A stretch of DNA of 64,000 nucleotides from an uncultured Lachnospiraceae bacterium (lineage in GTDB: Bacteria > Bacillota > Clostridia > Lachnospirales > Lachnospiraceae): positions 62,001 to 126,000 of the forward strand of contig CACXUY010000001.1 in NCBI GenBank assembly GCA_902770965.1, in the 5' to 3' direction. The notes below the pieces were generated by a model. The model saw only the letters and a list, made by a program, of their open reading frames with translations. It searched no databases and was not told the origin of the DNA. Below are positions 36,685 through 45,205 of the stretch, piece by piece (position 1 is the stretch's first letter; each line of letters opens with the position of its first letter). The position numbers were made by a program, and so were the translations under genes.

Positions 36685-37806
36685 ATGAAAAAACTTGGTT
36701 TCGGACTTATGAGATTGCCGCTTTTAGACCCTAACGATGACGCGTCTGTTGACATCGAGCAGCTCAAGGAGATGGTCGACATCTTTATGGGCAAAGGCTT
36801 CACCTATTTTGATACCGCCATCATGTACAACGGCTTCGCGAGCCAGAGCGCCATAAAGGAAGCGCTCGTGGACCGTTATCCTCGTGACAGCTTCACGCTG
36901 GCGACGAAGCTGCACAGCGCTTTCTTCAACACCCTCCAAAAACGCGACAGCATCTTCAACGAACAGCTCGATCTGACAGGAGCAGGATATTTCGATTATT
37001 ACCTCATACACGGCATTGATTCCGAAAGCTATAAGAAATATATGGAGTTTGACTGCTTCAACTGGCTTCTTGACAAGAAGGCGAAGGGTCTTGTGAAGCA
37101 CGCCGGCTTTTCCTTCCACGACTCAGCCGAGATGCTCGACAAAGTTCTTACCGAGCATCCCGAGATGGAATTCGTCCAGCTGCAGATAAATTATCTTGAC
37201 TGGGAGAGCGAATGGATCCAGTCAAGAGCTATTTATGAAGTAGCATGTAAGCACAATATTCCCGTCATCGTCATGGAGCCGGTCAAGGGAGGCACCCTGG
37301 CCACCGTGCCCGAGGCCGCCGAAAGGCTCATGAGAGCCGCCGATCCTCACATGTCGGTGTCTTCCTGGGCGATACGGTTTGCCGCGTCACTTGACAATGT
37401 CATGGTCGTGCTGTCCGGCATGAGCAACGTGGAACAGATGAATGACAATGTCAGCTTCATGGAGCATTTTTCGCCGCTGAACGACAAAGAGATAGCCATG
37501 ACGAGACAGGTCGCGGAGATAATCAACCATCAGATCGCCGTGCCCTGCACCGCCTGCTCTTACTGCACCGAAGGATGTCCTGTCAGCATCCCCATCCCAA
37601 AATATTTCTCGCTGTACAACGAAGACATGAGGGAGAACCTGGAGGAAAAGGGCTGGACGGTGAATTTTACCAATTATGACCTGCTGACGCAAAAGTTCGG
37701 AAAAGCTTCGGATTGCATCGGCTGCGGCCAGTGCGAGGCTGTATGTCCTCAGCACCTGCCCATTATCGAACTCATGGGCAAGGTCTCAGAGCATTTTGAC
37801 CACTGA
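36685..37806 (+). CDS. Aldo/keto reductase with C-terminal ferredoxin-type 4Fe-4S domain
   Basis: 373 aa, a family common in anaerobic Firmicutes (COG1453 type). The N-terminal TIM barrel has GFGLMRLPL, FTYFDTA with the catalytic-type Asp and Tyr (YNG), a Lys in ATKLHS, and YLIHGID with the His. The C-terminal part carries CTACSYCTEGCP (~residues 287-298) and CIGCGQCEAVCP (~346-357), two 4Fe-4S cluster motifs. It is a cytosolic oxidoreductase that probably passes electrons between the clusters and a carbonyl substrate, which is unknown. AAAGGAG lies about 13 nt before the ATG, a rather long spacing. A strong terminator follows, so it is monocistronic. Confidence 0.92.
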   Translation: MKKLGFGLMRLPLLDPNDDASVDIEQLKEMVDIFMGKGFTYFDTAIMYNGFASQSAIKEALVDRYPRDSFTLATKLHSAFFNTLQKRDSIFNEQLDLTGAGYFDYYLIHGIDSESYKKYMEFDCFNWLLDKKAKGLVKHAGFSFHDSAEMLDKVLTEHPEMEFVQLQINYLDWESEWIQSRAIYEVACKHNIPVIVMEPVKGGTLATVPEAAERLMRAADPHMSVSSWAIRFAASLDNVMVVLSGMSNVEQMNDNVSFMEHFSPLNDKEIAMTRQVAEIINHQIAVPCTACSYCTEGCPVSIPIPKYFSLYNEDMRENLEEKGWTVNFTNYDLLTQKFGKASDCIGCGQCEAVCPQHLPIIELMGKVSEHFDH

Positions 37807-37833
37807 ACCGCCGGTACTGAACACAGATAATAA

Positions 37834-37879
37834 AAGCCGCCGCCCAAGGCATGTGAACCTGGGCGGCGGCTTGTTTTTT
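37834..37879 (+). terminator. Intrinsic terminator of the aldo/keto reductase
   Basis: AAGCCGCCGCCCA pairs perfectly with TGGGCGGCGGCTT and is followed by GTTTTTTT. It lies 28 bp past the stop codon. Confidence 0.95.
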
Positions 37880-37880
37880 T

Positions 37881-37988
37881 GCATCCGACCGATACTATGC
37901 GTCCGGCCGGCACTTTTCATCCGGTCGATACTTTTCATCCGGTCGATACTATGTGTCCGACCGGCATTTTGCGTCCGGCTGATTTACC
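37881..37988. repeat. Six 18-bp tandem repeats between convergent genes
   Basis: Six consecutive 18-bp units of the type TCATCCGGTCGATACTTT (37,881-37,988) fill the space between the terminator and the end of the convergent dehydratase gene. There are no spacers, so this is not a CRISPR. Confidence 0.88.
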
Positions 37989-38003
37989 ATTTGCGCATGT
38001 TTT

Positions 38004-39758
38004 TTAGTTGAAGCGGTTATAGTCCAAATATGCGCCCTTCATGGGGCTGGCAGCCAGCTCGCTGAAGAGGCGAAGCACGCCGCTCCTGTACTTGCGCTGT
38101 TTGGGCTTCCATGAAGCGCGGCGTCTGCCAAGCTCAGCCTCCACCTCTTCCTCTGTCTTCCTCTCGCCGCCGAAACCGACTATGTCAAGCTTCCTTCCAA
38201 AGACGTCTATCTCGATAAGGTCGCCTTCCTCAACAAGGGCTATAGGACCTCCGGCCTGAGCTTCCGGACTGCAATGTCCGATTACAGGACCCGTGGATGC
38301 TCCCGAGAAACGCCCGTCAGTGATGAGGGCTATGCTGCGTCCCAGCTCGGGGTCGGAGCTTATCGCCTCGGATGTATAGAACATCTCAGGCATACCGCTT
38401 CCCTGCGGGCCTTCATAGCGGATGAACACCGCGTCTCCCTTATTGACCTTGTGACGCAGCACCGCCTCAAGGCATTCTTCCTCGCTGTCAAAGGGCCGCG
38501 CGTACAGAACTGCCTTGTACATCTCCTCAGGGCAGGCCGTGTGCTTGATCACGGCTCCTTCGGGAGCCAGGTTGCCCTTCATCACAGCGATGCTGCCCTC
38601 CGTCCCGATCGCATTATCATACGAGCGGATTATATCTTCCTTTGAAATGTGGATACCGTAACGCTCATTTGCCTTGTCAAGCCATTTCTGGCAGCGCTCA
38701 TAGAAACCGTCTTTTTTCAGCTCGTCAAGATTTTCGCCCAAGGTCTTTCCGGTGACAGTCATAGCATCCAGATGCAGCACGTCCCGGATTTCCTCCATTA
38801 TGGCAGGCACGCCGCCCGCATAGTAGAAAAATTCAGCCGGCCATTTTCCCGCAGGGCGCAGGTCCAGCAGGTAATGCGCTCCTCTATGCAGCCTGTCAAA
38901 TGTATCTCCATCTATTTCCAGGCCATACTCGTGGGCGATAGCAGGCAGATGAAGCAAGGTGTTGGTACTGCCTGAGATGGCTGCATGAACCATGATAGCG
39001 TTCTCCAGCGCGTCCATCGTTACGATATCCTTGGGCGTAAGTCCTTCCTTTACCAGCCCGACCACGCGCTTCCCGGCGCGGTAAGCGTAATCCCTGAGAT
39101 CAGGGCTAGTGGCTGGCAAAAGGGCGCTTCCCGGCAGTGATAGTCCCATCGCTTCCGCCATGATCTGCATGGTAGAAGCTGTTCCTATGAAGCTGCAGGC
39201 TCCGCAGCTGGGGCAGGCGTTCTCCTTAGCCCAGGCAAGCCTTGCCTCATCTATCTCGCCGCGCTCATATTTCGCGCTGTACATGCCAAGCTGCTCAAGG
39301 GTGAGAAGCTCGGGTCCCGCGCTCATCGTGCCTCCTGTGACCATCACCGAGGGGATATTAACCCTTGCCATGCCCATGAGGTTGCCCGGCATGCCCTTGT
39401 CACAGCTTGCGATATATACGCCGCCGTCAAACGGAGTGGCGTTCGCGTGAATTTCTATCATATTGGCGATCATTTCGCGGCTGGCAAGGGAATAGTTGAT
39501 GCCATCCGTACCCTGGCTCTCACCGTCACAGATGTCTGTGCATGTGTACCTTGCGCCGAAGCCGCCCGCGTCATATATTCCTCTGCGTACCTCCTCAACG
39601 AGGATCGACAAATGTCCGCTGCCCGGATGGCTGTCGCCGGCCGTGCTCTCGATAATGATCTGAGGCTTTTCCAAATCCTCCTTCTTCCAGCCGCAGCCGA
39701 TCCGCAGAGGATCCATCTCCGGTGCTATCCTCCTCATTTTTTGACTCGTAAGTTCCAT
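38004..39758 (-). CDS. IlvD/Edd-family dehydratase, probably for a sugar acid
   Basis: 584 aa from ATG 39758, chosen over an upstream ATG (39794) because AAAGGAAA precedes it. Family blocks include SCDKGMPGN and CPSCGACSFIGTASTM (cluster cysteines) and TDGRFSGAS near the C-terminus. IlvD/Edd enzymes use an Fe-S cluster to dehydrate dihydroxy acids (dihydroxyisovalerate, gluconate, xylonate and similar). With a gluconate-type permease directly upstream and a FadR-type regulator beyond it, and no other branched-chain amino acid genes, a sugar-acid substrate is more likely than the valine pathway. That is inference; motifs alone cannot separate IlvD from Edd/YjhG types. Confidence 0.88.
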   Translation of the reverse strand: MELTSQKMRRIAPEMDPLRIGCGWKKEDLEKPQIIIESTAGDSHPGSGHLSILVEEVRRGIYDAGGFGARYTCTDICDGESQGTDGINYSLASREMIANMIEIHANATPFDGGVYIASCDKGMPGNLMGMARVNIPSVMVTGGTMSAGPELLTLEQLGMYSAKYERGEIDEARLAWAKENACPSCGACSFIGTASTMQIMAEAMGLSLPGSALLPATSPDLRDYAYRAGKRVVGLVKEGLTPKDIVTMDALENAIMVHAAISGSTNTLLHLPAIAHEYGLEIDGDTFDRLHRGAHYLLDLRPAGKWPAEFFYYAGGVPAIMEEIRDVLHLDAMTVTGKTLGENLDELKKDGFYERCQKWLDKANERYGIHISKEDIIRSYDNAIGTEGSIAVMKGNLAPEGAVIKHTACPEEMYKAVLYARPFDSEEECLEAVLRHKVNKGDAVFIRYEGPQGSGMPEMFYTSEAISSDPELGRSIALITDGRFSGASTGPVIGHCSPEAQAGGPIALVEEGDLIEIDVFGRKLDIVGFGGERKTEEEVEAELGRRRASWKPKQRKYRSGVLRLFSELAASPMKGAYLDYNRFN

Positions 39759-39832
39759 TTCGATACCTGTTTCCTTTCCAATCGGGCAATTCATATTATC
39801 ATATAACGCTTTCCGTGATCCATCCGGCAGCC

Positions 39833-41191
39833 TCAGCCGAGGAAGAGCGAAATGATAAGCGCGACTACAAATCCGCTCAAACCGACGAGAGTTTCCATGA
39901 TGGTCCAGGTCTTGAGGGTGGTCTTCTCATCCATGCCCACGAGCGACTTGACAAGCCAGAAGCCTGAGTCATTGAAATGTGAGCATACCGTCGAACCGCC
40001 GGCGACAGCCGCGGTCACGCATGCGAGGTAAATGGGGGACAGTCCCTGGATGGCGGGCATTGCGGCGACGATACCGGCCGCCATCGTCATAGCTACAGTG
40101 GCAGAACCGACGCAAATACGTACCAAAGCCGCGACGATGAACGCGACGACCACGATGGGAAGGTGTGCCCTGCCCACAGCATTTCCGATCAGGTCTCCGA
40201 TACCTGAGTACTGAAGCACATAGCGAAGGACGCCGCCGCAGGCCGTGACCAGAAGGATGAGGCCGGTGGGTTCAAGTGACTTGGTCATTATCTTCTCGAG
40301 TTCCGGCATTGTATAGCCGTGACCTATTCCGAGAACGAGCATGGCGAAGATCGTAGAAATAAGCAGGGCGACGAAGGGCTCGCCGAGGAAGTTGAAGATA
40401 GGCATCACCGACGACATAGCGGGGATGACTCCGAAGACGGACTTCATGATGATGAGGACAAGGGGGATAAGGATAATCCCGACGATAGTGCCGAACTTCG
40501 GCAGCTTTGACTCATCAAACTCTTCCTGATTGAGCACATGCTCCGGAACCTGAATGAAATATTTCTTGCCGCAGACGGAACCCCATAGAGGACCCGCAAC
40601 GATCATGGCGACTGTTCCGGCGAAAATACCGATCAAAATGACCCAGCCAAGATCAACGCCGAGCATGGTCGCGACAAGGACGGGACCGGGCGTAGGCGGA
40701 ATGAATGCATGGCCAACAGCTAGTCCTGCCAGCAGAGGGATAGTGTAAAACAAGGCGCTGCGGTTCGTCTTCTTCGCCAGCGAGAAGGCGAGGGGAATAA
40801 GTATGATAAGGCCTGCATCGAAGAATACGGGCATGGCTACGACAAGGCCCGTTATTCCGAGCGCCCAGGCGGCCTTCTCGTCGCCGAATTTCTTCACCAT
40901 GGTTACAGCCAGGGTTTGCGCTCCGCCCGAAGCCTCCAATATGGCTCCGAACATGGATCCCAGGCCGACTAACAGCGCAATTCCTTTGAGCGTATTACCT
41001 ATGCCGTCGTTGACTGCGGTTATGATGTCAGCAAGCGGCATACCTGCAATGATCCCTATGGAGATGGCTCCCACAAGAATTGCGACCATCGCCTGAACCT
41101 TGAACCTGATGATAAGCACTAGCAGAATGACAAGACCGATCAATGCGCCCGCTATCAACCGGGCAGGATCCAGAACAACACCTTCACTCAT
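39833..41191 (-). CDS. Gluconate-type (GntP family) permease
   Basis: 452 aa from ATG 41191 (AAGGAGAG upstream), rather than the upstream in-frame ATG at 41218. It is hydrophobic throughout with about 12-14 membrane segments. Family blocks include GFGxxxGGxLEASGGAQ-type sequence (GSMFGAILEASGGAQTLA), AGLAVGHAFIPPTPGP and CSHFNDSGFWLVK. GntP permeases import gluconate or related sugar acids with protons. It is co-oriented with the dehydratase (74-bp gap), consistent with one operon. Its ATG overlaps the end of a repeat-encoding leader ORF by 8 bp. Confidence 0.92.
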   Translation of the reverse strand: MSEGVVLDPARLIAGALIGLVILLVLIIRFKVQAMVAILVGAISIGIIAGMPLADIITAVNDGIGNTLKGIALLVGLGSMFGAILEASGGAQTLAVTMVKKFGDEKAAWALGITGLVVAMPVFFDAGLIILIPLAFSLAKKTNRSALFYTIPLLAGLAVGHAFIPPTPGPVLVATMLGVDLGWVILIGIFAGTVAMIVAGPLWGSVCGKKYFIQVPEHVLNQEEFDESKLPKFGTIVGIILIPLVLIIMKSVFGVIPAMSSVMPIFNFLGEPFVALLISTIFAMLVLGIGHGYTMPELEKIMTKSLEPTGLILLVTACGGVLRYVLQYSGIGDLIGNAVGRAHLPIVVVAFIVAALVRICVGSATVAMTMAAGIVAAMPAIQGLSPIYLACVTAAVAGGSTVCSHFNDSGFWLVKSLVGMDEKTTLKTWTIMETLVGLSGFVVALIISLFLG

Positions 41192-41507
41192 CGTTTCTCT
41201 CCTTTTTCTTTTTAGCAACAGTTAAATCTGTGCCGGCTGCGGCAATGCTTACAGCAAAAACAGCTTTGGCCATTGCGGCAGAGTTGACGGTTACAAGAGC
41301 GTTGACAGCTGCATGAGCGTTGACAGTTACAAGAGCGTTGACAGTTACAAGAGCGTTGACAGTTACAAGAGCGTTGACAGCTGTATGAGCGTTGACAGCT
41401 GCATGAGCGTTGACAGCTGCATGAGCGTTGACAGCTGCATGAGCGTTGACATTTGCATGAGGGAATAACGTTGACGGCCGTATTTGCTTGTTAACATATG
41501 ACATCAT
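41184..41507 (-). CDS. Possible 107-aa repeat leader ORF coupled to the permease
   Basis: The ORF runs from ATG 41507 to TGA 41184. Residues ~20-78 are ten hexapeptides alternating AVNAHA and TVNALV types, encoded by 18-bp DNA repeats; the C-terminus is basic (VAKKKKERNDE). It starts about 11 nt after the predicted transcription start and its stop overlaps the permease start (ATGAGTGA), so ribosomes could be handed on. The ribosome site (AGGTTAG) is weak and I know no such family. It may be a real leader peptide or a chance open frame through a minisatellite. Confidence 0.4.
   Translation of the reverse strand: MMSYVNKQIRPSTLFPHANVNAHAAVNAHAAVNAHAAVNAHTAVNALVTVNALVTVNALVTVNAHAAVNALVTVNSAAMAKAVFAVSIAAAGTDLTVAKKKKERNDE
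41283..41462. repeat. Ten 18-bp tandem repeats upstream of the permease
   Basis: Ten exact-length units of the type GTTGACAGCTGCATGAGC run from 41,283 to 41,462. Two sub-types alternate (GCTGCATG and GTTACAAG). Every unit contains TTGACA on the plus strand. The array lies inside the predicted permease transcript. Confidence 0.95.
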
Positions 41508-41524
41508 ATGTCTAACCTGCGTTC

Positions 41525-41553
41525 AGTATATCATATAGTGCTGTATAGCGCAA
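41525..41553 (-). promoter_or_regulatory. Predicted promoter of the permease-dehydratase operon
   Basis: The minus strand has TTGCGC (41553-41548), a 17-bp spacer and TATACT (41530-41525). A perfect palindrome abuts the -35, which fits repression by the adjacent FadR-type protein. Confidence 0.65.
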
Positions 41554-41567
41554 TACATCTGATGTAT
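41553..41567. promoter_or_regulatory. Palindromic operator candidate 1 (ATACATCTGATGTAT)
   Basis: This is a perfect 7-1-7 palindrome touching the -35 of the permease promoter. Its size and symmetry fit a GntR/FadR-family dimer site; assignment to the neighbouring regulator is inferred. Confidence 0.65.
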
Positions 41568-41600
41568 CTTTTATAAAAAATTTTAGTGTTATTGTTTTTA

Positions 41601-41674
41601 GTAAAATAAAAACCGCGTTCAGCTCATCATGCCCCTGGTTTTTTCTCCGGGGACTGTCGTGAGCTTCATGCGGT
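41601..41674 (-). terminator. Terminator after the FadR-type regulator
   Basis: On the minus strand a long nested stem (ACCGC/GCGGT, GCTCA/TGAGC, CCCC/GGGG; 41,612-41,674) is followed by TTTTTATTTT. It separates the regulator from the permease operon. Confidence 0.75.
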
Positions 41675-41677
41675 CAT

Positions 41678-41692
41678 AAACATCTGATGTAT
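41678..41692. promoter_or_regulatory. Palindromic operator candidate 2 (AAACATCTGATGTAT)
   Basis: It differs from operator 1 at one outer position, 111 bp further upstream. Two matching sites in one intergenic region support a specific regulator, possibly with looping. Confidence 0.6.
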
Positions 41693-41858
41693 TTTTACTG
41701 TTTCTCTCTTCACCGCTGCGTACAGAACATATTAACAGACAGATGATTTCGTTCCGTCACGTAACCATCAAAAACTGTTTTTCAGTGCCCTTGTATTATT
41801 AAGACACATGTAACCAACGTTGTATTCAATGGTAAACGTCTGACTTCAACGGTTATTC

Positions 41859-42569
41859 CTACCCGCGATCGGCTCTTTGCTGCATCATGCTTATGATCAT
41901 CTGTCTATTGTAGGTCAGGTGCATGACCATGGCGCACCTGGCTCCTATCCTGTCATGGCGCGCTATGGCTTCAACAATTTCCCTGTGGGTCTCTATGGTT
42001 TCTTTCATCAGTTCATGGTGCGTCACGCTTGCGAAGGTGTGTACAGCCGAATCAATGAGGGGAACCAATATCTCCACCACCCTGTTCCTGCAGCATTTGG
42101 CTATGGCAGTATGCAGTTCCACATCTTTATATACATGATTTCCTCCCCCGAGGTATATCCTTTCCACTTCCGCGCAAAGCTCCCTGAGATTGGCTATGTC
42201 TTCTTCTGCAGCATTTCCGGCTGCGCTTGCCGCGATCTCCGGTTCGATCATAAGGCGGACATCAAAAAGCTCAAGGGCAAGCTGATACTTGTCTTCATAT
42301 TTACCGAGTCCCAAAGGATCAGCTTCAGAGGGGTAGGTACTGATCACAAAGGTACCAGACCCCCGCCGCACCTCCAGCATACCGCGGGTCACCAACCCCT
42401 TTACGGCTTCCCTTACGGTACTGCGGCCGACGCCAAATTTCTCGGCGAGTTCAAATTCGTTGGGTATCTTTTCTCCCACAGCTATGGGTGCCTTCTGGAT
42501 GAACTCTATAAGCTGCTCCTCTATCTTATCTCCCAAAAGCTCCTTATTCTCTTTAACAAATTCGTACAT
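41859..42569 (-). CDS. FadR-subfamily GntR transcriptional regulator
   Basis: 236 aa. Residues ~10-75 are a GntR winged helix (GEKIPNEFELAEKFGVGR, then STVREAVKGL and GTFV); ~90-230 form an FCD ligand-binding domain with the metal-site pattern D...H...H (ELHTAIAKCC, THHEL, ETHREI). It is expected to repress the permease-dehydratase operon until a sugar acid or metabolite binds. It is transcribed in the same direction upstream of that operon with its own terminator. The candidate palindromic sites lie between. Confidence 0.93.
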   Translation of the reverse strand: MYEFVKENKELLGDKIEEQLIEFIQKAPIAVGEKIPNEFELAEKFGVGRSTVREAVKGLVTRGMLEVRRGSGTFVISTYPSEADPLGLGKYEDKYQLALELFDVRLMIEPEIAASAAGNAAEEDIANLRELCAEVERIYLGGGNHVYKDVELHTAIAKCCRNRVVEILVPLIDSAVHTFASVTHHELMKETIETHREIVEAIARHDRIGARCAMVMHLTYNRQMIISMMQQRADRG

Positions 42570-42609
42570 GTCCTGCTATCCTTCCATCAAATCATCTATA
42601 TAGGGTGCT

Positions 42610-43065
42610 TCAGCCTTCGTTTATCTCGGCAAGCAGCCCCTTACAGCCTTCAAGTATGTCCTTCCACGACCTCTCAAAATCACCTGTGTACCAAGGATCG
42701 GCCACATCTCCGGGATGCGGTGTGAAGCTCATAAGAAGGCTTATCTTCCCCTTCGGATCACCGCCGAACACGCGATGGAGATTGCGGATATTCATGCTGT
42801 CCATGCCGATGATATAATCATACTCCTCATAATCACGCTTTGTCACCTGCCTCGCTGTTTTCCCATCGCAGGATATCCCATGCTCCGCAAGCTTCCTGCG
42901 TGCCGGCGGATATACGGGACTGCCTGTCTCTTCTGAACTCGTCGCTGCGGATTCAATGTGGAACTGATTGGTCAAACCGGCCTTTTCCACAAGATCCTTC
43001 ATTATGAATTCTCCCATAGGGGAACGGCATATATTGCCGTGGCAGACAAATAGTATCTTAATCAT
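42610..43065 (-). CDS. Low-molecular-weight protein tyrosine phosphatase
   Basis: 151 aa, the typical LMW-PTP length. The P-loop CHGNICRS (C8-x5-R14) is at the N-terminus and the general-acid motif ADPWYTGDF is at about residue 120. It hydrolyses phosphotyrosine in the cytosol, often acting on bacterial tyrosine kinases that control polysaccharide export; no kinase is visible here. AAGGAA precedes the ATG. It lies 40 bp upstream of the regulator and may share its transcript. Confidence 0.95.
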   Translation of the reverse strand: MIKILFVCHGNICRSPMGEFIMKDLVEKAGLTNQFHIESAATSSEETGSPVYPPARRKLAEHGISCDGKTARQVTKRDYEEYDYIIGMDSMNIRNLHRVFGGDPKGKISLLMSFTPHPGDVADPWYTGDFERSWKDILEGCKGLLAEINEG

Positions 43066-43084
43066 ATCGTTTTTCCTTGTTTTA

Positions 43085-43200
43085 TCAGGGGGTTAACACC
43101 TTTTCATTTTCATTTGCCGGCATAATATATGCATATTTTGGCATATTTACACCGGCAAAAGGTGTAAAGTAAGGTGTAATTATTTTTCGTTTACACCTTA
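43085..43200. repeat. Cluster of GGTGTAAA motifs next to the integrase
   Basis: GGTGTAAA or its complement occurs about five times in both orientations. The 25-bp block 43,156-43,180 (CAAAAGGTGTAAAGTAAGGT...) recurs with few changes at 52,463 and 54,453. The position beside a tyrosine integrase suggests an attachment or arm-binding region. Confidence 0.55.
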
Positions 43201-43206
43201 AGATTT

Positions 43207-44403
43207 TTACACAACATTCAGCTTCTCAATCTCTGCTTTTGCATCCTCAAAATTCACGTGAGTATAGACATTCAGCGTGGTTCCGATGTCAGCATGCCCC
43301 ATGAGGTACTGAAGCGTTTTCGGATTCATCCCGGACTTTGCCATGTTGGAACAGTAGGTATGGCGGCATACATGAGGTGTAATCTCGGGCATCTGAAGCT
43401 TGTAAATGGAATTATACTTGTCCACTATATGCTTAAAGTAATGATCCCAGTGAAGCGAGTATGTAATGCTTTCATCCTTGTCGTAGTACAGAAATCCGGT
43501 ATACCCATCTACTATCGGCTCAACCTTGGGTGCGTTGCGTTCAGAGATAATCTTCCTAAAGCAAACCTCAACATCTTCTGTCATAGGCAACACTCTGGTT
43601 CCGCAAGTAGTCTTTGTGCTCTCGATGTAGTATCCGATATGCGCACGCTTCTGAAGCTGATGGTCCACATTGATCTTGTGATTCTCAAAATCGATATCCC
43701 CAAGAGTCAGTCCGCAAAACTCCGAGATGCGAAGCCCCGTATGGAAAAGAATATAGATTCCTTCATAGTATTTGCCAAAATGAGGATCCTCTTTTACAAA
43801 CTTAAGGAATTTTCTCTCTTCGTCCCTTGTTATCGAAAGCCTTGTATGGCTGTCATTTACGATCACGGATGCCAATTCGAAATCAAACGGGCTCTTGCGG
43901 ATCAGATCATCATCCACAGCCATCTTAAAAGCCGGTCTTAAGACGCCTCTTAAAGAATGAATTGAGCTATAACTCTTTCCATCTGCCTGAAGCTTGATAA
44001 GTCAGCATTTTGCATCTGAGAGGCGCACTGTATCGATGCGTTTTCTACCAAAGGGATCCTTACTCAGGAAATTAATCACCGTTTTATAACCCGCTTTCGT
44101 TGTAGGCCTCACACCGGTCTTCGTAGAAATGTATTTCTCCACAAGTTCCAGCACGTTCATATTGCCACCATTTGAAACGATGTTGTCAAACAGATCAGCC
44201 TGAATCTTTCTCTCCATCTCGCGAAGCGACAATGATCTTACTTTTCCTGGTGGTGTTGCATCATTATGGTCAAGCCTCCAGCTATATACAAATTTCTCTT
44301 TTCCGTCAGCATCGATATACTTGAACTGATATCTGCCGTCTTTACGTTGTATCTCTCCGTTGTGTAAAACTCTTCCTCTGTTATCCTTTCTTTTTTCACT
44401 CAT
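43207..44403 (-). pseudogene. Tn916-type tyrosine integrase with in-frame TGA
   Basis: From ATG 44403 (AAGGAGG upstream) the frame encodes an integrase-type N-terminal DNA-binding domain (KDGRYQFKYIDADGKEKFVYSW), hits TGA at 44,004-44,002 after RLSDAKC, then continues in the same frame with LIKLQADGKSYSSIHSLRG and a complete catalytic domain (HTGLRISEF, HVCRHTYCSNM, GHADIGTTLNVYTH with the Tyr). Restored, the protein would be about 400 aa, normal for Tn916-like Int, with no indel. A single nonsense change is the simplest reading. The island is therefore probably immobile. Confidence 0.9.
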
Positions 44404-44432
44404 ATTTGTAGTCCTCCTTGTCATAATAGAAA

Positions 44433-44479
44433 AGGCGAACTACCCGACATTGACATTATATCAATCGGGCTGTTCGCCT
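44433..44479 (-). terminator. Hairpin between integrase and response regulator remnant
   Basis: AGGCGAAC (44,433-44,440) pairs with GTTCGCCT (44,472-44,479), with an inner CCCGA/TCGGG stem. TTTTCTATT follows on the minus strand and a T-run on the plus strand a few bases later. Confidence 0.65.
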
Positions 44480-44541
44480 GCCACGTATTTTTTGTTGTGT
44501 TTTCATTATTTGATGTGCTTATTCATACCGCCGTTGCCTGA

Positions 44542-45039
44542 TCAAGAAATGTTTGTTGTAAAATAAAAATGGTCTTGCAACTTTCTACAAAAAGGGCTTG
44601 CAAAAAACAGATTGATTCGGATATGTGACGTGCCGGACTGAATTTCAATATACTTATCTTGTTTACCGGATATATCCCCATATCGTTCCAACTCCTTCCG
44701 GGCATTATCCAGCACTTCCTTAAGCTTTTCATCCGCCACCGGCTTCACAAGGAAATGAAACGCCTGAAGATCAAATGAATTAAACACCTGTTCTTCTTCC
44801 CCTGTAATAAAGATCAGGATTTTTCTCCAATCCCTATCCCGAAGAGTCTTTGCAACATCCATACCGCTGATTCCCGGCATTCTGATATCAAGCAATAAAA
44901 TATCCGGTAGTTCATCGGCATTAAGCAGTTCTTTTCCGGAAGCGTATGTAATAATCTCTGCATCAGGGCAGATTTTCCCGACTTTCTCGGCAAGGATGGC
45001 GCATATTCTTTTTTCATCATCACAAATAGCAATTCTCAT
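44542..45039 (-). pseudogene. Response regulator with truncated LytTR-type output domain
   Basis: 165 aa from ATG 45039 (GGAGG 6 nt upstream). A complete receiver domain is present: CDDEK acidic pocket, LLLDIRMPG phospho-acceptor Asp, TGEE, and HFLVKPV with Lys. After a linker, KYIEIQSGTSHIRIN begins what looks like a LytTR DNA-binding domain, but the sequence diverges after about 13 residues and ends with an unrelated tail. It would be unable to bind DNA normally. No histidine kinase is adjacent. A 3' truncation by the island edge or a deletion is inferred. Confidence 0.7.
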
Positions 45040-45151
45040 GGTATTCCTCCAAAAGGGCATACTATATAGATATTATCGGATATTACTCACCGTTTATTGC
45101 TCCCAATGTAGTGAATGGTCGATTTTTTGCAGTAAACGGAATATAAAATGC

Positions 45152-45180
45152 AAAAAGTGGCCATCTATTCAGACGGCCAC
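45152..45180 (-). terminator. Intrinsic terminator of the 1,201-aa gene
   Basis: On the minus strand GTGGCCGTCT-GAAT-AGATGGCCAC forms a 10-bp stem with a tetraloop (one G-T pair), followed by TTTTTGC. It lies 26 bp past the stop. Confidence 0.9.
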
Positions 45181-45205
45181 GAGTTCAAATTCTTTCATTA
45201 TCAAA

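Noticed and set aside
35240-41462. CRISPR array
   Set aside because: The repeats are contiguous with periods of 18-21 bp and have no unique spacers; no cas genes are present.
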